In this document: one piece after another, positions 13,408 through 22,026 of the stretch
Position numbering within the stretch: the stretch's first letter is position 1
How the letters are laid out: each line of letters begins with the position of its first letter
Source: Sulfitobacter sp. HI0040
Lineage (GTDB): Bacteria; Pseudomonadota; Alphaproteobacteria; Rhodobacterales; Rhodobacteraceae
NCBI RefSeq assembly: GCF_001634885.1
Contig: NZ_LWEX01000327.1
Coordinates: 1 to 35,062, forward strand
Reading direction: 5' to 3'
DNA length: 35,062 nucleotides
Notes under the pieces: model-generated
What the model was told of the DNA's origin: nothing
Databases searched by the model: none
The model's input: the letters and a program-made list of their open reading frames with translations, nothing else
Translations under genes and position numbers: made by a program

Positions 13408-16400
13408 ATGAGCACCAGACTCGCCACAGGCGGACGCCTGCTGAACAAATCCCGCGCGGTGGATTTCACCTTCAACGGTCGCCAGATGCGCGGCTTCGAA
13501 GGCGATACGCTGGCCTCCGCGCTGCTGGCCAACGATCAGGTGCTGGTGGGCCGCTCGTTCAAATACCATCGCCCGCGCGGCATCGTGGCGGCAGGCCCGG
13601 AGGAGCCGAATGGGCTGGTGAACCTCGGCACCGATGGCAAGTTCGAACCGAACCAGCGCGTCACCACGACCGAACTATATGACGGGCTGACCGCGCAGAG
13701 CCAGAACCACTGGCCAAGCCTCGAATTCGACGTGGGCGCCATCAACAAGCATCTGTCGCGCTTTCTGCCGGCGGGCTTTTACTACAAGACGTTCATGTAT
13801 CCGCGTGCTTTCTGGAAGTACGTCTATGAACCGATCATCCGCAAGTCCGCCGGGCTGGGCAAGGCGCCCACCGACCGGGACGTGGATACCTACGAACATT
13901 TCTATGCCTTCTGTGACGTGTTGGTCATCGGCGGCGGGGTCGCGGGGCTGGAGGCTGCGCGGACAGCCGGGCGCAGCGGCGCGCGGGTTCTGCTGCTGGA
14001 GCAGACCGCCCACTGGGGCGGTCGCGCGCCCGTCGACGGCGGCACCATCGACGGCGCCCCGGTGGAGACCTACCTGGCCGACATCATCGCCGAACTTGAA
14101 GCCATGGAAAACGTGCGCATGCGCAACCGCACCATGGGGGCGGGTGTCTATGACCACGGCTATGTGCTGGGCTACGAACGGCTGCGCGATCACGCGCCCG
14201 ACGAGCAGGGCCCCCGGCACCGTCTCTGGCGGATCCGGGCGGGCCATATCATCACGGCGACCGGCGCGTTGGAGCGCCCGCTCAGCTTTGCCGGAAACGA
14301 CATTCCCGGCGTGATGCTCGCTTCTGCGGTGCGCGACTACGTGGTCAACCACGGGGTGTCCGTGGGGGACCGTACGGTCGTCGTGACGAACAACGACAAT
14401 GCCTATCTGACGGCAATCGCGCTCAAACACGCAGGATTGGACGTGCCGGTGATCCTCGATGCGCGGGTGCTGCCGCAGGACAGCGAGTTGATGGCACAGG
14501 CCAAGGCGCTGGGTGTGCGGGTGCTGATGGGCCACGGGATTTCCAAGGTAAACGGCACCAAGCGCGTCACGTCCGTCGATATCTGCAGCCAGGCCGGCGA
14601 AGGCGCGGTGCTGGAAAGCGTGAATTGCGACGCGGTCGCGATGTCGGGCGGCTGGTCGCCGGTGGTGCATCTGTGGTCCCACTGCGGCGGCAAGCTGCGC
14701 TGGGATACCGCCCATGCCTGTTTCAGCCCCGATACCGATCATGCGCCCAAGGGCGCGGACGGTCTGGGTTTCGTCACCCCGGCAGGGGCCGCCAGCGGCA
14801 TGTTCGCGCTCGATGACGTGCTGCACGATGCCCATGCCGCTGCCGACGGCGTTGTCACCAGCCTCGGTTTCAAGCTGCCCAAGGACAGCACCGCCCCCGT
14901 GGCGGAACGGCGCGAGGATGCGCCGATGGCCCCGGTCTGGCTGATGCCGCAGGGCGCGGGGGTAAAGCTGCGCGAAAAGGCATGGCTCGACTATCAGAAC
15001 GACGTGAAGGTCTCCGACGTGCGGCTGGCCGCGCAGGAAGGCTTCGTTTCGGTCGAACACGCCAAACGCTACACCACGCTCGGCATGGCGACAGATCAGG
15101 GAAAGCTTAGCAATATCAACGGTCTGGCAGTGCTGGCCGGAACGCTCAACGCGGAGATTCCCGCCGTGGGCACGACGACCTTCCGCCCGCCCTATCATCC
15201 GATTTCGATGGGCGCCATCGGCGGCGAGGCGCGCGGCCCGGTGTTCCAGCCCGTCCGCCGGACACCGATGCACGACTGGCATGACAAGAACGGCGCGGTC
15301 TGGGAGCCTGTCGGCCAGTGGCGCCGCCCCTATGCCTACGCCCGCGCCGGTGAAAGCACCCATGACGCGGTGATGCGCGAAGTTACCAATACACGGCACA
15401 AACTGGGCCTGCTGGATGCCTCAACCCTGGGCAAGATCATCGTCAAGGGGCCGGACGCGGGCAAATTCCTCGACATGATGTACACCAACATGATGTCGAC
15501 GCTGAAACCGGGCAAATGCCGCTACGGGTTGATGTGCTCCGAAAACGGCTTCCTCATCGACGACGGCGTCGTGGCGCGGATCGACGATGATACCTGGCTT
15601 TGCCATACCACCACCGGCGGGGCGGATCGGATCCATGGCCACATGGAAGAATGGCTCCAGACCGAATGGTGGGACTGGCAGGTGCATGTCGCCAATGTGA
15701 CGGAGCAATATGCCCAGATCGCGGTGGTCGGGCCCAATGCGCGCAAGTGCCTCGAAAAGCTCGGCGGCATGGATGTGAGCAAGGATGCGCTTGCCTTCAT
15801 GGAATGGGCGGACGGCACTCTTGGCGGGTTCCAGTGCCGGGTCTACCGGATCTCCTTCTCCGGCGAATTGAGCTACGAGATCGCGGTCGATGCGGGGCAG
15901 GGGCAGGCCTTCTGGGATGCGCTGATGGTCGCGGGCAACGATCTGGGTGTCATGCCCTACGGGACCGAATGCCTGCACATCCTGCGCGCCGAAAAGGGCT
16001 TCATCATGATCGGCGACGAAAGCGACGGCACGATCATCCCGCAGGACCTCGGCCTTGGCTGGGCGATTTCCAAAAAGAAGGACGATTACCTCGGCAAGCG
16101 CGCACAGGAACGGTCGCATATGACCGATCCCAACCGCTGGAAGCTCGTGGGGCTGGAAACCACCGACGGCAGCACCCTGCCGGACGGGGCCTATGCCGTG
16201 GGCGAGGGCGAGAACGAGAATGGCCAGCGCAACATGATCGGGCGGGTGACGTCGACCTACCATTCGCCGACGCTGGATCGCGGCATCGCGATGGGGCTCG
16301 TGCTGAACGGCCCGGACCGGATGGGCGAAGTGCTGCGCTTCCCCGGAACCGATGGCAAGACCTATGAGGCGCGGATCGTCGATCCGGTCTTCTACGACAA

Positions 16401-16425
16401 GGAAGGGGAGAAGCAGAATGTCTGA
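13408..16425 (+). CDS. soxA: Sarcosine oxidase subunit alpha SoxA
   Basis: This is the large subunit (1005 residues) of heterotetrameric sarcosine oxidase. The N-terminal 90 residues have the ferredoxin-like fold usual in SoxA (FTFNGRQMRGFEGDTLASAL). A dinucleotide-binding motif VLVIGGGVAGLEAARTAG at 171-188 binds NAD. A second pyridine nucleotide region follows around residues 290-350. The C-terminal part from about 610 is a GcvT-like aminomethyltransferase domain that binds tetrahydrofolate and captures the methyl as methylene-THF (for example LRAEKGFIMIGDESDGTIIP). No frameshift or stop is seen. The soxG start overlaps its last eight bases. Confidence 0.96.
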   Translation: MSTRLATGGRLLNKSRAVDFTFNGRQMRGFEGDTLASALLANDQVLVGRSFKYHRPRGIVAAGPEEPNGLVNLGTDGKFEPNQRVTTTELYDGLTAQSQNHWPSLEFDVGAINKHLSRFLPAGFYYKTFMYPRAFWKYVYEPIIRKSAGLGKAPTDRDVDTYEHFYAFCDVLVIGGGVAGLEAARTAGRSGARVLLLEQTAHWGGRAPVDGGTIDGAPVETYLADIIAELEAMENVRMRNRTMGAGVYDHGYVLGYERLRDHAPDEQGPRHRLWRIRAGHIITATGALERPLSFAGNDIPGVMLASAVRDYVVNHGVSVGDRTVVVTNNDNAYLTAIALKHAGLDVPVILDARVLPQDSELMAQAKALGVRVLMGHGISKVNGTKRVTSVDICSQAGEGAVLESVNCDAVAMSGGWSPVVHLWSHCGGKLRWDTAHACFSPDTDHAPKGADGLGFVTPAGAASGMFALDDVLHDAHAAADGVVTSLGFKLPKDSTAPVAERREDAPMAPVWLMPQGAGVKLREKAWLDYQNDVKVSDVRLAAQEGFVSVEHAKRYTTLGMATDQGKLSNINGLAVLAGTLNAEIPAVGTTTFRPPYHPISMGAIGGEARGPVFQPVRRTPMHDWHDKNGAVWEPVGQWRRPYAYARAGESTHDAVMREVTNTRHKLGLLDASTLGKIIVKGPDAGKFLDMMYTNMMSTLKPGKCRYGLMCSENGFLIDDGVVARIDDDTWLCHTTTGGADRIHGHMEEWLQTEWWDWQVHVANVTEQYAQIAVVGPNARKCLEKLGGMDVSKDALAFMEWADGTLGGFQCRVYRISFSGELSYEIAVDAGQGQAFWDALMVAGNDLGVMPYGTECLHILRAEKGFIMIGDESDGTIIPQDLGLGWAISKKKDDYLGKRAQERSHMTDPNRWKLVGLETTDGSTLPDGAYAVGEGENENGQRNMIGRVTSTYHSPTLDRGIAMGLVLNGPDRMGEVLRFPGTDGKTYEARIVDPVFYDKEGEKQNV

Positions 16426-16987
16426 ACCCGTCAGCGCCCTGAACAACATCAGCCACACCGGCGGCATCGCCTCGATCTCCGAGATTGGCCCACTGGGCAT
16501 GATCACCCTGCGCGGCGATTTGTCCGCCGGGTGGATGCGCAAGGCCGTCAGCGCCGCCGGGGGGGTCAACCTGCCCGAACAGGGGCGCAGCAACTTCGAA
16601 AGCGATCGGGGCGTGGCTTGGATGTCGCCCGATGAACTCTTGCTGATCTGTCCCTACGACGAGGTATCGGACCGGTTGGAACGGGTGCAGGGGGCATTTG
16701 CCAACCGTTTCGCACTGGCTGTCAATGTCTCGGACGCGCGCGCCGTCTTTGATGTGAGCGGCCCCGCCGCGCGCGAAGTGGTGGCAAAGCTCGCCCCGGT
16801 GGATCTCGCACCCGGGGAGTTCGAGCCGGGTCAGTTCCGCCGCACACGGCTCGCCCAAGTTCCCGCCGCGCTCTGGATGCTGGAGGAGGACCGCATTCGC
16901 CTTGTCGTTTTCCGCTCTGTCGCGCGCTATGTCTTCGATCTTCTGTCCGTGGCCGCGCAGCCGGGGTCCGAGGTCGGGCATTTCTGA
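16418..16987 (+). CDS. soxG: Sarcosine oxidase subunit gamma SoxG
   Basis: This is the gamma subunit, 189 residues, which covers the GcvT-like part of the alpha subunit. The body has the family's GcvT-related pattern: SDRGVAWMSPDELLLICP around residues 63-80, then VNVSDARAVFDVSGPAAREV and RVVFRSVARY-like segments. The ATG at 16418 has a strong GGAAGGGGAG site and lies eight bases inside soxA; the longer frame from 16352 runs further into soxA and is not used. It completes soxBDAG. The folate genes that follow sox operons in some bacteria are absent from this window. Confidence 0.92.
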   Translation: MSEPVSALNNISHTGGIASISEIGPLGMITLRGDLSAGWMRKAVSAAGGVNLPEQGRSNFESDRGVAWMSPDELLLICPYDEVSDRLERVQGAFANRFALAVNVSDARAVFDVSGPAAREVVAKLAPVDLAPGEFEPGQFRRTRLAQVPAALWMLEEDRIRLVVFRSVARYVFDLLSVAAQPGSEVGHF

Positions 16988-16990
16988 TCG

Positions 16991-17455
16991 TTGAGGCGCC
17001 GGTTCGGTACAGGCGGCCAGGACCCGGCAGCGAAGCGTCGGATAGGGTACGCCAGAGCCATCGCGATGCTGCTTGTACTGGGGGCCGGGCCCGTGCAGGC
17101 GGAAGGTCTGCTCTATGACTGCGACATGCGCGATATCGAACGGGGGCGGGGCTGGATCTCTCCCAAGATCGCGCTGGTCGTGCCGGGGGATGGAAGCGTC
17201 ACCGTCGTCGATGCGATCACGCTGCTCTTTACCGGCAGTACCGTGCCGGGCACATTGGTACGCGATGACGCGAAACGGCTCATCGTCAAATGGAGCGTTC
17301 CGGACGTTCGCGCCGACAATGGCCGCAGCTTCGCGCACTTCGACTATCGCGCGTCGCTGGCAAAAAGCACCGGCTTGCTGGACCTCACCGCGGGGCCGCG
17401 GAGTTCCGAACGTGGGTTCAGAAGCCGCGGAAACTGCCGTCCGCGGCGTGGATAG
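16991..17455 (+). CDS. Secreted conserved hypothetical protein
   Basis: This is a small exported protein. A positively charged N-terminus leads to a hydrophobic core AIAMLLVLGAGPVQA, with a predicted signal-peptide cut after residue 37 when read from TTG 16991. ATG 17066 is an alternative start but would leave a short signal peptide with no basic N-region. The mature part begins LLYDCDMRD, continues WISPKIALVV and ends with RGNC near the C-terminus, so one disulfide between the two cysteines is plausible. I recall a Rhodobacterales hypothetical family of the same layout. It starts three bases after soxG, which suggests read-through from the sox operon. Function unknown. Confidence 0.65.
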   Translation: MRRRFGTGGQDPAAKRRIGYARAIAMLLVLGAGPVQAEGLLYDCDMRDIERGRGWISPKIALVVPGDGSVTVVDAITLLFTGSTVPGTLVRDDAKRLIVKWSVPDVRADNGRSFAHFDYRASLAKSTGLLDLTAGPRSSERGFRSRGNCRPRRG

Positions 17456-17488
17456 CCATGGAACCGGGCCATCAGGCAGGCGTTGACC

Positions 17489-17517
17489 TTGACGAAGGCC
17501 CTGTGAACGCATCATGT
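17489..17517 (+). promoter_or_regulatory. Candidate sodB promoter
   Basis: TTGACG at 17489-17494 is followed after 17 bases by TCATGT at 17512-17517. The -35 is close to consensus but the -10 is weak. It lies 35 bases before the sodB start codon. A second, overlapping TTGACC is at 17483. Confidence 0.3.
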
Positions 17518-17551
17518 GGCCCACGGAAATACCAAAGAGGAGGCCCACCCG

Positions 17552-18151
17552 ATGGCTTTTGAACTTCCCGATCTTCCCTACGCCCATGACGCTCTCGCAT
17601 CCAAGGGGATGTCGAAGGAGACGCTGGAATATCACCATGACAAGCACCACAAGGCATATGTGGACAATGGCAACAAGCTCCTGAACGACAGCGAGCACAA
17701 GGACAAGTCCCTCGAAGAGATCGTCAAGGCGACCTACGATCCCTCGGGCGTGCCGCAGTCCGGCCTTTTCAACAACGCCTCGCAGCACTGGAATCACAAG
17801 CAGTTCTGGGAGATGATGGGCCCCGGCGACGCGGGCATGCCCGGCGAGCTGGAAAAGGCGATCAACGAAAGCTTCGGTTCGGTCGACAAGTTCAAGGACG
17901 AGTTCAAGACGAAGGGCGGCGGCCAGTTCGGCTCCGGCTGGGTCTGGCTGGTCAAGGATACAGACGGCAGCCTGAAGGTCACAAATACCGCCAATGGCAT
18001 CAACCCGCTTTGCTTCGATCAGACCGCGCTGCTGGGCTGCGATGTCTGGGAACATTCCTACTACATCGATTTCCGCAACGCCCGGCCCGACTACCTGACC
18101 AACTTCCTTGACAAGTTGGTCAACTGGGAAAACGTCGCGAGCCGTATGTAA
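17552..18151 (+). CDS. sodB: Superoxide dismutase, Fe type
   Basis: Cytoplasmic superoxide dismutase converts superoxide to O2 and H2O2. The protein has 199 residues. Metal ligands are H28 (YHHDKHHKAY), H82 (HWNHKQFW), D164 and H168 (GCDVWEHSYY). Gln in NNASQHWNH and the lack of the GGHANH sequence of Mn enzymes point to the Fe type or a cambialistic enzyme. An AAAGAGGAGG ribosome-binding site precedes ATG 17552, and a longer frame from 17516 only adds the leader. A terminator follows at 18178. Its position downstream of a peroxide-generating oxidase operon is suggestive but not proof of co-regulation. Confidence 0.96.
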   Translation: MAFELPDLPYAHDALASKGMSKETLEYHHDKHHKAYVDNGNKLLNDSEHKDKSLEEIVKATYDPSGVPQSGLFNNASQHWNHKQFWEMMGPGDAGMPGELEKAINESFGSVDKFKDEFKTKGGGQFGSGWVWLVKDTDGSLKVTNTANGINPLCFDQTALLGCDVWEHSYYIDFRNARPDYLTNFLDKLVNWENVASRM

Positions 18152-18177
18152 ATACCTGCACGAGCGAGATTTTTCAG

Positions 18178-18202
18178 GCCCCGTCGGTTCATCCGGCGGG
18201 GC
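18178..18202 (+). terminator. Intrinsic terminator after sodB
   Basis: GCCCCGTCGG (18178-18187) pairs with CCGGCGGGGC (18193-18202) around a TTCAT loop, with one T-G wobble, and is followed by TTTG. It lies 26 bases after the sodB stop. Confidence 0.65.
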
Positions 18203-18269
18203 TTTGTCATGGAACCGGGGGGCAGGGGCGGCGTTGGTCCTTCAGAAACATCGAATGGAGGATTCCACC

Positions 18270-18479
18270 ATGGCCGAGCGTAAGAGATCGAAGGACGGTG
18301 TTCGGGAGACCGAAAAGATCGTGAACACCGATTCCGGCGTTCAGCAGCAGGGCCGCGAGGGCGGCAACCTGCAGCGGGACGTGGCCACACAGGATGAAAA
18401 GAAGCGCAGCACGGAAACCCCTGCAGGCGCGACCCGTGTCACCGGTGAAGACAAGCGCAAGCATGGAGAGGACGAATGA
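18270..18479 (+). CDS. 69-aa charged hydrophilic protein
   Basis: This is a small, highly charged protein of Lys, Arg, Glu, Asp, Gln and Thr with no hydrophobic segment, predicted to be largely disordered. It has features reminiscent of stress-associated hydrophilic proteins, but I do not recognise a family. A GGAG site lies before ATG 18270. The stop overlaps the next start as ATGA, so it is translationally coupled to the host-attachment-like gene. The longer frame open from 18108 crosses sodB and its terminator and is not used. Confidence 0.7.
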   Translation: MAERKRSKDGVRETEKIVNTDSGVQQQGREGGNLQRDVATQDEKKRSTETPAGATRVTGEDKRKHGEDE

Positions 18480-18925
18480 CCAAGTTGAAGAACGGCACAT
18501 GGGTTCTGATTGCCGACGGCGAAAAGGCGTTGATCCTTGAAAACCAGACCGACGGAGAAGACCCGTTTCTGGAGGTTGTGCGCAAGGAAGAACAGGAAAA
18601 CCCGCCCAACCGCGAACAGGCGGCAAACCGGCGCGGGCGCTTTAACGATGGCCCGTCGGTTCACCGGTCCGCTGTGGATGACACGGATTGGCACCAACTT
18701 GCCAAGGACCGGTTCGCCGGGGAGCTTGCCGATATCCTGTACAAGCAGGCCCACAAGGGCAATTTCGACAGCATCGTTCTGGTGGCCGACCCGGGCACGC
18801 TCGGGGAATTGCGGAGCGAATTGCATCAGGAAGTCTCCGACAAGGTGATCGGTGAAGTGCCGAAAACCCTGACCAATCACCCGATCGACGACATCGAGAA
18901 AATCGTGAAATCGGAACTCGCTTGA
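18476..18925 (+). CDS. Host-attachment / baeRF-like protein
   Basis: This is a 149-residue protein resembling the family named for attachment to host cells, which belongs to the bacterial eRF1-like (baeRF) superfamily. The N-terminal strand TWVLIADGEKALILEN, a central charged and flexible part (residues about 38-60), and a C-terminal domain with FDSIVLVADPGTLGELRSEL and VPKTLTNHPIDDIEKIV are typical. Despite the name, members are cytoplasmic and a ribosome-related role has been proposed for baeRF proteins. No signal peptide is present, which also argues against surface attachment. It is coupled to the 69-aa gene upstream and ends at a terminator. Confidence 0.78.
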   Translation: MTKLKNGTWVLIADGEKALILENQTDGEDPFLEVVRKEEQENPPNREQAANRRGRFNDGPSVHRSAVDDTDWHQLAKDRFAGELADILYKQAHKGNFDSIVLVADPGTLGELRSELHQEVSDKVIGEVPKTLTNHPIDDIEKIVKSELA

Positions 18926-18934
18926 TTATTGTTT

Positions 18935-18965
18935 CCCCGGCGCCGACAATCGTGCTGCGCCGGGG
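18935..18965 (+). terminator. Terminator hairpin after the baeRF-like gene
   Basis: CCCCGGCGC (18935-18943) pairs perfectly with GCGCCGGGG (18957-18965) around a 13-base loop. The following CCTTCGTTTC is only moderately T-rich. It lies 10 bases after the stop codon. Confidence 0.55.
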
Positions 18966-19113
18966 CCTTCGTTTCAGAATTGTACTCTGACGCACGGCGG
19001 GGATTGTTGCGCTGCAGCAACGCCTCACGATTGCGGTGAAGTGAACCGCCGGGGCGCAATGAGTCAGCCAATGCGCTCTTCTGGAGACCGACGGCGGTAT
19101 GCGGCCATTTGCC

Positions 19114-19149
19114 GTCGTTTCCTCGTTTGGGGGAGGAAAGGAAGACGAC
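19114..19149. repeat. Bulged inverted repeat in intergenic DNA
   Basis: GTCGTTTCCTC (19114-19124) pairs with GAGGAA (19133-19138) and ACGAC (19145-19149), with AGGAAG left as a bulge. It lies in the 250-base gap between the baeRF-like terminator and the LOG gene stop. No T-tract follows on either strand. No gene is seen in this gap. Confidence 0.35.
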
Positions 19150-19216
19150 GCTCAGAGCATTACCGGCTTAGGCTTCCCTCCACTCCGACTCGCTCCCGCG
19201 AGCCGGACAAATCGCA

Positions 19217-19771
19217 TCACTCCTCCAGAAGCTTTTCCAGCTCCCGCAGCGCGCCGTCCGCATCGGGAACTTCCTTGAAATACCCCAGCAGGCTTTCATC
19301 CGCGAAACCTTCGCTCACGATATGGCGCATCATGCTCATTAACGGCGTCCAGTAACCGTTTGTATTAACGATGATAACCGGCTTTTCATGCAGGCCCAGC
19401 TGCCGCCATGTGAGCACTTCGAAAAACTCGTCGAGCGACCCCGCGCCGCCGGGCAGGACAACCACGGCATCGCAGTTCATGAACATCACTTTCTTTCGTT
19501 CATGCATCGTTTCGGTCACCACATATCGCGTCAGATCGGTCTTTCCGACCTCCCAATCGACGAGATGGCGGGGGATCACCCCGAAGGTATCTGCCCCGGC
19601 CAGCTGCGCCGCGCGGGCCACGGTGCCCATCAGGCCGACGTCGCCGGCACCGTAAACCAGTCGCCAGTCCCGCGCCGCGATGCCCTTTCCGAGCGTTTCG
19701 GCATCACTGGCGAAGGCCGGGTCGCTGCCCGGGCGGGAGCCGCAATATACGCAGATGGAACGGTGGGGCAT
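19217..19771 (-). CDS. LOG-family nucleotide phosphoribohydrolase
   Basis: This is a 184-residue Rossmann-like protein of the LOG (cytokinin riboside 5'-monophosphate phosphoribohydrolase) family, TIGR00730 type. Such enzymes cleave the N-glycosidic bond of AMP or N6-modified AMP. The motif PGGAGSLDE at residues 107-115 corresponds to PGGxGTxxE with a conservative Ser for Thr. MHERKKVM at 89-96 carries the catalytic Arg and the family signature. SICVYCGSRPG opens the protein as usual. In bacteria the physiological substrate is often uncertain, so the plant-hormone name should not be taken literally. It is divergent from the LysM gene. Confidence 0.9.
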   Translation of the reverse strand: MPHRSICVYCGSRPGSDPAFASDAETLGKGIAARDWRLVYGAGDVGLMGTVARAAQLAGADTFGVIPRHLVDWEVGKTDLTRYVVTETMHERKKVMFMNCDAVVVLPGGAGSLDEFFEVLTWRQLGLHEKPVIIVNTNGYWTPLMSMMRHIVSEGFADESLLGYFKEVPDADGALRELEKLLEE

Positions 19772-19860
19772 GAGATATCCTGTCTTGAAAATGCTCGAAG
19801 GGCTTCACTGTGTTTTGACCGGCGTAAACCCGCTTGCTAGAAAGGAATGACATCAGGGGG

Positions 19861-21942
19861 ATGGATGCAATGGCGAAAGCGCGCAGGGGCAGAGGCCGGC
19901 TGTTCGGCATACTGGCGACCGGGCTTCTGGTCGCCGCGGCCATTGCCTTTGTCGCTTGGTGGGATGTGCGGATGGATATTCCCCCGGACCCCGAAACTGT
20001 CGCGACCGCCGTGAAGCGGGAAGATGGGGGCGCACCTCCTGTCGCCACTGCCATCGGTTCCGACGATGGGTCTGTGGCGGCGGTATCCCCCGGCGCACCT
20101 GCGGGCGCGCCGCTCCCGCCGCCAGCGCCCGAACTGGCGGAGGCGGAGCTCTCTGCCGATGGGGCGGGCGATGTCGCGGTGGAAGCGGATGCAGCGCCTG
20201 TCGAGACGGATACCACGGTCACCCGGATCGGTGAGCCGCCCGCGCCATCGGAAACCCCCGCCGCGCCGGAGCCGTCTGACGCGGCGCAGCGCGCGGCCCA
20301 GATCGAACCGCAGGAGAGCGCGACCGTCGCGCCGGGTTCCGACCCCGAAACACCCGAAGGGAAAGACGAGAACTCCACACGCCCCGAGGGCATCGCGGCT
20401 GTTTCGCCCGAGCCCGAAGGTCAAAGCGTCGCGGCATTGTCTGATCCCTCCGAAACCGCGCCCTCCGCGACCCCCACTCAGGACGTGACCGCAGAGAAGT
20501 CCGATCCCGATGCGGATATCGCCGAAAGCACCCCGACCCCTTCCGCTCAGACCATTTCCCCCGCCTTCGACGAGTTGCGCAGGGAAGAGGACGGCCTGAC
20601 CGTCATCGCGGGCCGCGCCTCCCCCGGGGCGCGGGTGGAGGTGTTGCAGGATGGCCGCCCCGTGGCCACCGCCACGGCGGATGGCAGCGGCAAGTTTGCC
20701 GCCATCGCCTTTGTCCCGCTGGACGGCGAAGGGCATATCCTTTCCCTCACCCAGACCTCCGACGGGCAGACCCTGCGTTCGGATGAGGACGTGATCCTCG
20801 CCCCCCTCGTCGCCGCTTTGGCGGAGGATTCAGCCGGGGCGGACAGGGCACAGGTCGTTACCTTGCAGGGGGCCGAACAGGATGCGCCTTTTGAGACCGG
20901 GCCGAGTGTAGCGGCTGACGGGGATGAGACGACGGGCTCAGAAGGTCCGGTTGCGGCTCTCGATAGCGCCGAGGCGGATAGTAGCAATGTGACCCGACCT
21001 ATGGCGGGCGCGGAAGCGGAACCCCCTGTGCAGGGGAGCGAGGCGATTCCGTCAGACAGCAAAGATCTTGCGGAGGCTGACCCGGCGCCAACCGCGCCAG
21101 GGGATGGGGATGAAAGCACGCTGGCGGAAGCGCCAACCGCACAACCGCCCGCTGACCGTTTGGCGGCATCCGAAAATGTAGAAACCGAGGCCCCAGCGAC
21201 CTCACCGCAAGCCGTCCCCGCTGCGACCGGAGAAGGGACACAAACCGCCGGCACCGACGCCAGCCCCGGCACGGCAGGGCAAGAGGCACCGGCTGTGCAG
21301 ACCGCTGCGCCATCGCCTGACGCCGCCCCCGTGACGGGAGGTGGTGGCACCGAACTCGCCGCACTTGCCCCGCAGCCCGACCCGGCAGAGACCGCACCGC
21401 CTAGCCCCACTTCGGGCGCGATCCTGCGGGCCGACCGCAACGGGGTGGAGGTGATGACACCCGCCAGCCCCCAAGTCATGTCCAACGTCGCCCTCGATAC
21501 CATCAGCTATTCGGAAACCGGCGACGTGCAACTGGCGGGGCGGGCGCAGTCCGACGCCACGCAAATCCGCGTCTATCTGAACAACAACGCGATCATCGAT
21601 CTTGCCGTGGATGGCGAAGGCCGCTGGCGGGGCGATCTGCCGAACGTGGATGAAGGGATCTATACCCTTCGCGTGGACGAGATGGACGCCGAAGGCACCA
21701 TCACCAGCCGGGTGGAGACGCCGTTCAAACGCGAATCCGCCGAGAACCTTGCCGCGGCGACGCGCAGTGGGGACGGTCCGGTCAGCGTGGTGACGGTGCA
21801 GAAGGGCGATACGCTCTGGGCGATCTCGCGGGAGCGCTATGGTGACGGTCTGCTCTATGTCCGCGTGTTCGAGGCCAATTCAGACGATATCCGCGATCCG
21901 GACCTGATCTACCCGGGGCAGGTTTTCGACCTGCCGAAGTAG
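19861..21942 (+). CDS. LysM protein with long disordered region and Ig-like repeats
   Basis: This is an envelope protein of 693 residues anchored by one N-terminal membrane helix (about residues 14-36). A very long Ala/Pro/Glu/Thr/Ser-rich region follows, probably disordered. An Ig-like segment (LTVIAGRASPGARVEVLQDG, near 246-265) interrupts it, and a second related one lies near 560-610 (RAQSDATQIRVYLNN). The C-terminus from about 640 is a LysM peptidoglycan-binding domain (VVTVQKGDTLWAISRERYGD). ATG 19861 or 19870 can start it. AGGGGG at 19855-19860 is better spaced for 19870, and the upstream TTG at 19834 is unlikely. It probably spans the periplasm and binds the wall. The role is unknown. 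Confidence 0.82.
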   Translation: MDAMAKARRGRGRLFGILATGLLVAAAIAFVAWWDVRMDIPPDPETVATAVKREDGGAPPVATAIGSDDGSVAAVSPGAPAGAPLPPPAPELAEAELSADGAGDVAVEADAAPVETDTTVTRIGEPPAPSETPAAPEPSDAAQRAAQIEPQESATVAPGSDPETPEGKDENSTRPEGIAAVSPEPEGQSVAALSDPSETAPSATPTQDVTAEKSDPDADIAESTPTPSAQTISPAFDELRREEDGLTVIAGRASPGARVEVLQDGRPVATATADGSGKFAAIAFVPLDGEGHILSLTQTSDGQTLRSDEDVILAPLVAALAEDSAGADRAQVVTLQGAEQDAPFETGPSVAADGDETTGSEGPVAALDSAEADSSNVTRPMAGAEAEPPVQGSEAIPSDSKDLAEADPAPTAPGDGDESTLAEAPTAQPPADRLAASENVETEAPATSPQAVPAATGEGTQTAGTDASPGTAGQEAPAVQTAAPSPDAAPVTGGGGTELAALAPQPDPAETAPPSPTSGAILRADRNGVEVMTPASPQVMSNVALDTISYSETGDVQLAGRAQSDATQIRVYLNNNAIIDLAVDGEGRWRGDLPNVDEGIYTLRVDEMDAEGTITSRVETPFKRESAENLAAATRSGDGPVSVVTVQKGDTLWAISRERYGDGLLYVRVFEANSDDIRDPDLIYPGQVFDLPK

Positions 21943-22026
21943 GGCTGCTCGGCCCCGTCATCGGCCGGGACTGGCAACCCATCGCGCGCTGTCCTATGTA
22001 GACGGCTAACAAGTTCAGGACATTTC

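Noticed and set aside
13675-15399. A 574-codon minus-strand ORF opposite soxA
   Set aside because: It is antisense to the well-supported soxA gene, with a composition typical of a shadow frame.
17424-17447. A terminator in the end of the secreted protein gene
   Set aside because: GCCGCGGA and TCCGCGGC form a perfect eight-base-pair stem, but it lies within the coding sequence and has no T-tract.
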